DNA of 11,173 bases, from assembly GCA_964506935.1 (NCBI GenBank), contig CAZDOD010000092.1:1-11173 (forward strand). The letters are read 5' to 3'. Of the stretch, positions 1 through 6,900 are shown piece by piece (position 1 is the stretch's first letter; each line of letters begins with the position of its first letter). The position numbers and the translations under genes were made by a program. The notes below the pieces were generated by a model that made no database searches, was not told the origin of the DNA, and saw only the letters and a program-made list of their open reading frames with translations. Origin of the DNA: CAZDOD01 sp964506935. Lineage in GTDB: Bacteria; Desulfobacterota; Zymogenia; Zymogenales; Zymogenaceae.

Positions 1-1
1 A

Positions 2-30
2 GAAAAGACGTAATTATGTCAAGTCTTTTC
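2..30 (-). terminator. inverted repeat at the 3' end of the membrane-protein gene, possible weak terminator
   Basis: Positions 2-9 (GAAAAGAC) and 23-30 (GTCTTTTC) are perfect 8-base complements around a 13-base loop. The repeat overlaps the last codons and the TGA stop (19-21) of the gene that ends here on the minus strand. Read on that strand, the 3' arm ends in a T-rich run, as expected for a weak intrinsic terminator, but the stem is AT-rich and the window edge cuts off what follows. It could also be a chance dyad. Confidence 0.3.
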
Positions 31-816
31 CCCCGGGTTAATATGCCCTGCCCTCCTTCGCCGGTAGACGTCAAGAGCCGAAAAGAGGAAATAGAGACAG
101 CCGGCGTATTCGGAAAATCTCCCCAGCCACACGACGCTGCTTTCGAGTGGCCCCTGCGAGGCGAAGAATACGCCGGCGGCAAGTAGTATCAGACCCATAG
201 AAAACCAGTAGTACATGTCCGCGTGCGATTTTATATAAGTCCTGAAGTAGATTATTGACAGGGCGATAAACAGGATTATCCCTATTCCCTTGGTGATATC
301 TCTCAGGCAGAAACCCCCGGCCACGGAATTCAGGAATGAGATGTATTCCTGATGAGCCAGCCAGGTAATAATGCCGATAATAGCGATTATAACGAGGTAG
401 GTTATCAGCAGTATGGCTGATTTATGCCCCGGTCTTGTATTTGCGAAAGTTAGACCGGCTATCTTGAGACCGGCTCCGGCAGCGAGTGCCACCGCTGTAA
501 GTAAAATCCCCGTATCATGTGCCGCGACGTGCGTATTCAGGTCGGCGTCGAGCCATCCGTAGAAGAGGATACCAAACCCGAAGCTGAAAAAGATGCAGCT
601 GAGTCCCAGCATCTCCATCGAGCCGCTGGACATGAAGTTACTGATGGCGAAGCAGGTAACCAGACCCGTAATCACGCCGACGAATATCGTATTGAGTACG
701 GCAATCGGCCAGTACAGCCTGTAATCCTCGGCGATATCCAGTATATTCAGGACGATAAAAATAACGCCGAGGCTGATAATGATAACAGCCGCTCCGAGTG
801 CCAGCCGCTTGTACAT
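19..816 (-). CDS. stand-alone 8-helix membrane protein, sensor-module-like (MASE-type)
   Basis: This 265-residue protein is almost entirely hydrophobic. About eight membrane segments can be placed, near residues 7-27, 36-60, 66-90, 103-123, 132-153, 175-193, 200-220 and 228-250. The last is followed by a basic cytoplasmic tail (YRRRR, 251-255). The C-terminal part, with a YYWFSMGLILLAAG stretch (202-215) and a WLGRFSEYAGCLYFL stretch (230-244), resembles the membrane sensor regions (MASE-type) that precede PAS and histidine-kinase domains in Chloroflexota and some archaea; this comes from memory, not a search. No PAS, HAMP, kinase or GGDEF domain follows: the TGA stop lies about 15 residues after the last helix. 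It may therefore work with a separate partner or do something else. The ATG is well supported by AAGAGGAGT (821-829) four bases upstream. It is divergent from the flippase gene. Function is not established. Confidence 0.8.
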   Translation of the reverse strand: MYKRLALGAAVIIISLGVIFIVLNILDIAEDYRLYWPIAVLNTIFVGVITGLVTCFAISNFMSSGSMEMLGLSCIFFSFGFGILFYGWLDADLNTHVAAHDTGILLTAVALAAGAGLKIAGLTFANTRPGHKSAILLITYLVIIAIIGIITWLAHQEYISFLNSVAGGFCLRDITKGIGIILFIALSIIYFRTYIKSHADMYYWFSMGLILLAAGVFFASQGPLESSVVWLGRFSEYAGCLYFLFSALDVYRRRRAGHINPGEKT

Positions 817-1136
817 CGGGACTCCTCTTAATGGTAAAACAGTAATATGAATAATCCGTTACTGAAATACAGATTATTATATTTATTCATTATATTATAA
901 TATACGTATTTATTGTATATTATAGAGATGTTATACATTTCAGGTTTTTGCGTTGAAAATGACGTCGAAGAAAGCGGACTTCGAACTAAAGACTATTAAT
1001 GTCGGGAGGGAATAAGCTATTCTTACTGAATATATACGCAAGTCACACCGATTTATAACTGCTAAATATGTATAGTATATATGGATTGTCATAGGAAAAG
1101 ATTGTAATCCTTCGAAATTAACAGACTGGGAAAAAC
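817..1136. promoter_or_regulatory. AT-rich divergent intergenic region
   Basis: These 320 bases separate two divergent genes and must hold the start signals for both, unless the flippase is transcribed from elsewhere. The part at 870-930 is extremely AT-rich and includes a perfect 14-base palindrome, TATATTATAATATA (891-904), and an 8-base one, ATACGTAT (902-909). On the minus strand, a TTCAAC box and a TATAAC box 16 bases apart (about 932-959) could serve the membrane-protein gene. On the plus strand I see no convincing pair of boxes. A GGGAGGG run (1004-1010) is followed by no start codon. A short dyad, CGAAG...CTTCG, lies near 965-983. In such AT-rich sequence these matches carry little weight. 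Confidence 0.35.
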
Positions 1137-2693
1137 GTGGGTATATCCAGAACCGTCGCTAAAAACACCATATTCAATTTTATAGGCACCACAGCCAGTG
1201 CCGCTATCAGTTTTGTAGTAAGCATACTGCTGGCTAGAGGACTGGGTGTGGAGGAATACGGCCTTTACACTTTCCTCATGTGGTTTCTTAGCCTGGGAAG
1301 CCTTTTGGTAAATCTGGGTTTGGGAGAGACTACCCGAAGGTATATCGCTGAGGCTACCGGGCAGGGAAACCTGCTAACCACCAGGGGTATTACGCAGTTG
1401 ACCCTGGCACTCCGGTGTGCCGCCACGATACTGTTATCCATATTGATTGTCGGTTTCGCAGGCCTCCTGACGAATGTTTTCACCGAGGTTAACAGCGGCG
1501 TTTACTTCATGTTGATTACCCTTGTTCTTATTCCGGATTCCCTGGATCACGTCATCAGGTCTGTCTATGGCGGGTTCCAGAGATATGAATACGGTGCCTA
1601 TATTGTCCTGGGAACATCACCGATAAGGCTGGTGGGAATCATCGTTATGCTGGCTCTGGGCTATGGTGTTGGGGAAATAATAATAATGACCGCGGCGGTA
1701 TCGTTAATCGCTCTGTTGAGTAACATCTTTTTCCTGCGCCGTCTGATGCCTCTGCGGAGTCTGGTATCAAAGTCGCAACTGGACCCCGGGGTAAGGAAAA
1801 GTGCCCTCAAGTATTCCTTGACTCTTACGGGCGTTCAGGGCGTCAATTACTTTACCTGGTCTCAAGCCGAAGTCCTGTTTCTAGGTCTCTACTGCTCTAT
1901 ATCGGATATCGCATTTTATAACCTGGCCTTCAAGATACCTCGTATGATTATCAGTATGGTCCCTTTCGTTTTTGGCAGTGTGCTTCTGCCGACGGTCGCC
2001 GAACAATACGGTCGGGGAGACATCGATAAGGTCAAAGCTATCTATATCACTTCGGCCCGGTACCTGATGATGTTGACTTTCCCGATAGTTGTCGGCGGCA
2101 TTGTCCTGGCGGCGCCAATCATACATGTCATTTACGGTTGGGAATATCAGCCTGCGGTAGTCCTGATGCAGATTGTCTTTATCCCCTTTTCCACGATGGG
2201 GCTTACTCATGCTTCTACCAGTATTATCTTCGGGATAAACAAGCCTTCTTTCATCCTGAAATCGGGAATTATCGTAATTATCGTAAGTATCGGCCTTTAC
2301 CTCTGGGCGATTCCTACGTACGGTGTGATGGGGGCCGCTATCGCAAGTTCGGTGCCGCGCATCGCCGTGTTCTTTATTTACAACTTCTATGTTTATAAGA
2401 AACTCGACGTCCACTGGCCGGTAGGCGATTCCATCAGGGTTATTATGGCTTCGCTCATCATGGGCGCCGCGGTGTATGGAGTCCAGTACTCTATTAGTGA
2501 TGTTCTGAGCCTGGCTATAGGAATACCTTGCGGAGTACTGCTTTATATACTGGTTCTGATTGGCTTGCGTTTTATAACACAGCAGGAAATTACTATATTA
2601 AGGAAGTTTGAAAAACAGGTACCTTCCGTCATAAGAAGTCAATATATGTCTATCGTCGGCCTCATTGAGAATTATGCCAGAAAGAGTCAGTAG
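1137..2693 (+). CDS. oligosaccharide/polysaccharide flippase (Wzx/RfbX type, MOP superfamily)
   Basis: This 518-residue protein has about 12-14 hydrophobic helices and the family's typical N-terminus: a short basic segment, NTIFNF (10-15), a first helix ending in LLARGLG (31-37), then VEEYGLYTF (38-46) and a GLGETTRRYIAE stretch (61-72). Family members move undecaprenyl-linked sugar units from the cytoplasmic to the outer face of the membrane for O-antigen, capsule or similar glycans. Length is normal. GTG at 1137 is the only reasonable start: an in-frame TAA lies at 1119-1121 and the first helix begins at once. The ribosome site is weak (GGGAAAAAC). The C-terminus adds a charged cytoplasmic stretch (about 480-518). 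It is followed after 126 bases by uppP on the same strand, which fits a shared role in lipid-carrier traffic. The transported glycan cannot be read from the sequence. The broader MATE/MurJ-like superfamily is the alternative, but the N-terminal signature favours the Wzx type. Confidence 0.9.
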   Translation: MGISRTVAKNTIFNFIGTTASAAISFVVSILLARGLGVEEYGLYTFLMWFLSLGSLLVNLGLGETTRRYIAEATGQGNLLTTRGITQLTLALRCAATILLSILIVGFAGLLTNVFTEVNSGVYFMLITLVLIPDSLDHVIRSVYGGFQRYEYGAYIVLGTSPIRLVGIIVMLALGYGVGEIIIMTAAVSLIALLSNIFFLRRLMPLRSLVSKSQLDPGVRKSALKYSLTLTGVQGVNYFTWSQAEVLFLGLYCSISDIAFYNLAFKIPRMIISMVPFVFGSVLLPTVAEQYGRGDIDKVKAIYITSARYLMMLTFPIVVGGIVLAAPIIHVIYGWEYQPAVVLMQIVFIPFSTMGLTHASTSIIFGINKPSFILKSGIIVIIVSIGLYLWAIPTYGVMGAAIASSVPRIAVFFIYNFYVYKKLDVHWPVGDSIRVIMASLIMGAAVYGVQYSISDVLSLAIGIPCGVLLYILVLIGLRFITQQEITILRKFEKQVPSVIRSQYMSIVGLIENYARKSQ

Positions 2694-2819
2694 TCTCGCT
2701 GACTCGTCAATCAAGGGCTTTTATTTGAAAATGTATATAACATCAATATCAAAATTTAATTACAGTGATATTAAGAATTCCCGTTTTTTTATGTTCTGTC
2801 GGTTCATTAAGAGGTATTC
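2694..2819 (+). other. spacer between flippase and uppP
   Basis: These 126 bases are AT-rich and hold no hairpin with a T-run that would clearly end flippase transcription. A TTGAAA (2725-2730) and a TATATAA (2734-2740) are both present but too close together to form a sigma70 promoter. The uppP ribosome site, GAGGT, is at 2811-2815. Whether the two genes share a transcript is open. Confidence 0.3.
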
Positions 2820-3623
2820 GTGGGACTTTTACAGGCTTTGATTCTGGGCATTGTCCAGGGCGCCACCGAGTTTCTGCCCATCAGCAGTTCCGGTCATCTC
2901 GTGTTGCTGCCGGCCGCATTGGGATGGGATGCTTCACCCCTTGTTTTTGATACTACCGTACATCTGGCGACGCTGCTGGCAGTAGTGGCGGTATTCTGGC
3001 GCGATTTGTGCAGCCTCGTCGTTGCCTGGTGGCAGGGATTACGCCACGGGCAGCCTTTCCAGACAATTGAGTCGCGCCTGGCCTGGTTTGTAATACTGGG
3101 AACGGTGCCGGGTGTCCTGGCCGGGTTGTTGCTGGAGGAAACTTTTGAGTCGTTATTCGCCAGTCCTCGTGCCGCCGGTTCGTTTTTGCTGGTGACGGCA
3201 GTGCTCCTGGTACTGGCCGAGTTTTCAGGGAAACGCCGCCGTGAACTGACGACAATGAACTGGCTGGACAGTCTCTTGATAGGTATCGGACAGGCGGCGG
3301 CCATAGCCCCGGGACTCTCCCGGAGCGGGACTACGATGTCGGTAGGTATGTTCCGCGGCCTGACCCGTGAAGCGGCCGCACGCTTCTCTTTTATCCTGTC
3401 GATACCCATCATAGCCGGTGCCGGGCTCGGTCAACTGATAACACTGGTAGGCAGTGGTGATGTATCGGCGCAAGCTCCGGAATTGGCGGTGGGTTTTCTT
3501 TCGGCGGCTGTTTGTGGTTATGCTGCCATCCGTTTATTCCTGGCTTATTTGCGTAAAAGGCCGCTGTATCCCTTTGCCGTTTATTGTATCGTGGTGGGTA
3601 CTCTGGCGCTTGTGCTTCTTTAA
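2820..3623 (+). CDS. uppP: undecaprenyl-diphosphatase UppP (BacA family)
   Basis: The 267-residue integral membrane enzyme hydrolyses undecaprenyl pyrophosphate to undecaprenyl phosphate, recycling the lipid carrier used for envelope glycans. The family's signatures are intact. The first is QGATEFLPISSSGH (13-26), holding the conserved glutamate E17 and histidine H26. The second is PGLSRSGTT (164-172) with the catalytic arginine R168. Several helices separate them, and the length matches the family (about 265-275). GTG at 2820 is the only start available: an in-frame TAA lies at 2808-2810 and GAGGT (2811-2815) sits four bases upstream. The gene follows the flippase on the same strand and is convergent with the small membrane-protein gene, 40 bases away. 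In some organisms the enzyme gives bacitracin resistance, but nothing here suggests that as its main role. Confidence 0.96.
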   Translation: MGLLQALILGIVQGATEFLPISSSGHLVLLPAALGWDASPLVFDTTVHLATLLAVVAVFWRDLCSLVVAWWQGLRHGQPFQTIESRLAWFVILGTVPGVLAGLLLEETFESLFASPRAAGSFLLVTAVLLVLAEFSGKRRRELTTMNWLDSLLIGIGQAAAIAPGLSRSGTTMSVGMFRGLTREAAARFSFILSIPIIAGAGLGQLITLVGSGDVSAQAPELAVGFLSAAVCGYAAIRLFLAYLRKRPLYPFAVYCIVVGTLALVLL

Positions 3624-3663
3624 AATGGGGAAAATGGTCTAAAGATTAACTAAAAGAGCTTTT

Positions 3664-3930
3664 CTATTTTCGCCGGTCTTCACCGGACCTGTCACTGCCT
3701 CTTCTTTCACCCAGCCGGCGTATCTGAACGACCAGTACGTAGATGGCAAAGAAGAGAATGAGGGCTACGATGGCAATTTCTCCGTATAATATAAGGTTAT
3801 TATTTTCAATAAAGTAGGCCGAACCATCTCTGGCGATGATTAGCATCTGGAACAACCAAGCCAAAGCCAGAGCTATCAACAGCATCTGGCTTACGAGTAC
3901 GAGTGTCGTTGAGCGCAGTCTCCGGCGCAT
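3664..3930 (-). CDS. small two-helix membrane protein, unknown function
   Basis: I do not recognise this 88-residue protein. It starts with a basic segment (MRRRLR), has two clear hydrophobic helices (about 9-32 and 46-68) joined by a short polar loop, and ends in a highly charged tail (RRLGERRGSDRSGEDRRK, 71-88). The positive-inside rule puts both ends in the cytoplasm. The ATG at 3930 is preceded only by a weak AAGAAG. It lies 55 bases downstream of the giant surface-protein gene on the same strand, so it may be the last gene of that transcript. It is convergent with uppP. The clean hydrophobic pattern makes it a likely real gene. A helper role in export or anchoring of the surface protein is only a guess from position. 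Confidence 0.65.
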   Translation of the reverse strand: MRRRLRSTTLVLVSQMLLIALALAWLFQMLIIARDGSAYFIENNNLILYGEIAIVALILFFAIYVLVVQIRRLGERRGSDRSGEDRRK

Positions 3931-3985
3931 GGTGGGCTTCTTTTCAGTGGCTATAATTCACCTCACGACACGATGACGTACGTGA

Positions 3986-6900
3986 TTACAGCGCTTCTTC
4001 TTCCAGGATGTCACGCTTGCGGTATATCATAACGGCTAAAAAGGCGATAATCAAAATCATAGCGACGCCGATGACTGCTCCGAGGGTCCACCAGCTTACA
4101 TTCTTCGTTATCGATTCGGGTGTGACTATTACCTTCTCAAGGGGTGTATCCTGGACGAAAATTTCCCCGTTATACAGCTCCACCCGGAAGCTGTACTCCC
4201 CAATCTCCCATCCTGTCGAAGGGATGTAATTAAGTTGACCGGTCTTCCCATCCGGTTGGAGCTGGCTAAAGGTCAGAAGGGGGATTTGCTCCAGCAACTC
4301 GTTGTTGAAAAGCACGGTCAGTATTAATCTGGCATCCGGTAATGCATTGTAAGGGAGGTTCATCTGGTATACTATTTTTGCATAGACAAGCTTATTTGTG
4401 GCTTCGTCGTAATTCAGAGCAGTACTGAAATTGGTAACTTCCGCCTGATTGGCAACCTCGGCAATTATTGGCGGGGGTACCGGCTTGACCTCGAAAGAGT
4501 CCAGCAAATCCTCGATACTCACGTGATTAAGTCCGTACCTATCCGGGGCCACGCTGAAACTAACCGGTGTGCTCTGGCCGCCATTAAGGGTGACTACTTT
4601 TGTCTGTACCGTAATATCATTTATTACCAGCGCCACCTGATAGGTCCCTGCCGCTTCACCATTATTAGTGATTAAAGCGGATATGTAGACATTATCTCCG
4701 GGATGCACTGAATCCGGATTTATCGATAAGCCGCTTACTGTGAAAGATGCCGGGGCCTCCGGCACAATCACGGAAAACATTCTGGCCATATCGCCGATAC
4801 TCAGTCGGTGTTCCCCGGTGACATCTGAAGATATCAAGAAAGTGATCGTTTCGCTAGCACCGCCGGCAAGGTCGATGGTTTTGGCCTGTACGACTGTGTT
4901 ATCCAGTATCAATTGCACTTCGCAGGTTCCGTAGAGGTTCCCCTGGTTGTTGATAACAGCACTGGCAGTAACCGTGCCCCCGGGTATGATTTCCTGCGGA
5001 GATATGGAGAAGCCGGCAACTTCAAAGCTGGCGGGTTGTGTTTCGGCAAGGACAGCGTAAAGGGACAGGTGCTCAATTTCCGTGGTAACGGTACAGGTCT
5101 CCGGGTCAACAATGCCGCCTAGATTAGTCCATTCTTGTGTATCCGGGTCGTATCTAGCTATGTAGAGACTATCGGCACTCATCCCTTCCGGCAAATTATC
5201 CGGGTCGTATTTGAAAATCAAGGGTACTGAAGGTTCGAAGGTAACGCCATTGGGCTCGATAATATAACAGCCGGTAACACCATAGCAATATTCCCCCAGG
5301 TCGGTTTGTTCATCTGATTTCTTTATGCGTATATAGCTGGCATTCCCGCCGTTCCGGGTTTTTACTATGGTGTCTTTAGGTATAATGATTTTGATGACCT
5401 GGTCATCGAGCGTACAGAGAACCTCAAGGACGATTACTCCATCGCCCGTCATCATGCCAGATAAACTAGTGGTTCCCCCACCCCCAGCTCCACCACCACC
5501 ACTGCCGCCACCACCACCATCCCCAGGAGGGTTTTCGGTATCAGGCCTCACAATCACGGAAATCAGTTCGTAATCATACCGGTAGTGGTTATCCCTTACC
5601 CTGAAACGGAGTCCGTAATGAGTACCGATTTGGTCTTCATCGGGAATCCATGAAAAAACCCGCGTGGTACTATCGAAACTGGCCCCAACCGGTAAATTGT
5701 AGGCCGAATATATCATTGGGTCACCATCCGGGTCGGTTGCGGAGACGGTAAATACCAGGGTTTCTCCCTCGGTAACTGTTTTATCACCGATGCTGGCGAG
5801 TACCGGGGCATCATTGCGCGGATTGATAGTGATAGTGACGGTAGCGGTATTGGAATTATCCGCGCCATCATTCGCCCGGTAGGTAAAGGAATCGGTGCCG
5901 TTATAATTTGTGTCAGGGTTGTAAACGAAGGACCCGTTACTATTGAGGGTTACCGTGCCATGGGATGGATTGCTGATTTTTACTGCCGTTAGCGGGTCCT
6001 CATCCGCATCGGTATCGTTATTTAACACACCCGGTGCAGAGATATTCAGAGTGTAATCCTCGTTGACAAAATAGGAATCATTCACCGCCACCGGCGGATT
6101 ATTCTCTCCACCGACGTTAATGGTGACCGTAGCTATATTAGAATTATCCTGGCCGTCAAAAACCTGGTAGGTAAAGGAATCGGCGCCGGCAAAAAGGTAA
6201 TCGGGATTATAAAAGAAAGAGCCATCGCTGTTGAGAGTGACCGTGCCGTGGGAGGGTTCGGTTAACTTAATCGCCATCAGCGGGTCCTCGTCGGCATCGG
6301 TATCGTTGCCCAGCACGCCCGGAGCGGGGATATCCAGGTTGACATTATCGCCGGTAGAATAGCTGTCATTAGCCGCCACCGGCGGGTTATTCCCACCGTC
6401 GATAGTAATGGTAACGGTAGCTGTATTGGAGTTTTGCGTGCCATCATTAGCCCGGTAGGTAAAGGAATCGGTGCCGTAATAATCTGTGTCAGGGTCGTAA
6501 ACGAAGGACCCGTTACTATTGAGGGTAACCGAACCGTGGGACGGATCGGACAATTTAATAACCGTTAGCGGGTCTTCATCCGCATCGGTGTCATTGCTCA
6601 GCACGCCCGGCGCGGCGATATTCAAAGTGGTATCATGGTTGGCAGAATAGCTGTCATTCACTGCCACCGGCGTATCTTCCGTCGGATTTATGGTGATGGT
6701 GACGGTAGCCGTATTGGAGTTCGCCCAACCATCATTCGCCCGGTAGGTGAAGGAATCAGTGCCGTTATAGTTGGCGCTGGGGGTATAGGTGAACGAGCCG
6801 TCGCTATCGAGGACTACCGTACCGTGGGAAGGATTGCTGATTTTGATAGCCGTCAGCGGGTCCTCGTCCGCATCGGTATCGTTATTTAGCACACCCGGCG

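Noticed and set aside
517..831. A plus-strand open frame of about 104 codons, opposite the membrane-protein gene
   Set aside because: Its product is a low-hydrophobicity charged sequence with no domain. It mirrors a clearly hydrophobic real gene with a good ribosome site on the other strand.
1881..2414. A 177-codon minus-strand open frame inside the flippase gene
   Set aside because: It is an Arg/Asp/His-rich translation typical of an antisense shadow, and the plus-strand flippase has clear family motifs throughout.
2894..3473. Several minus-strand open frames opposite uppP
   Set aside because: The uppP signatures are intact on the plus strand, and the antisense products are Arg/Pro/Ser-rich with no recognisable features.
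3976..3983. Palindrome ACGTACGT between the surface-protein stop and the small membrane gene
   Set aside because: It is too short for a terminator or a convincing operator and has no T-run.
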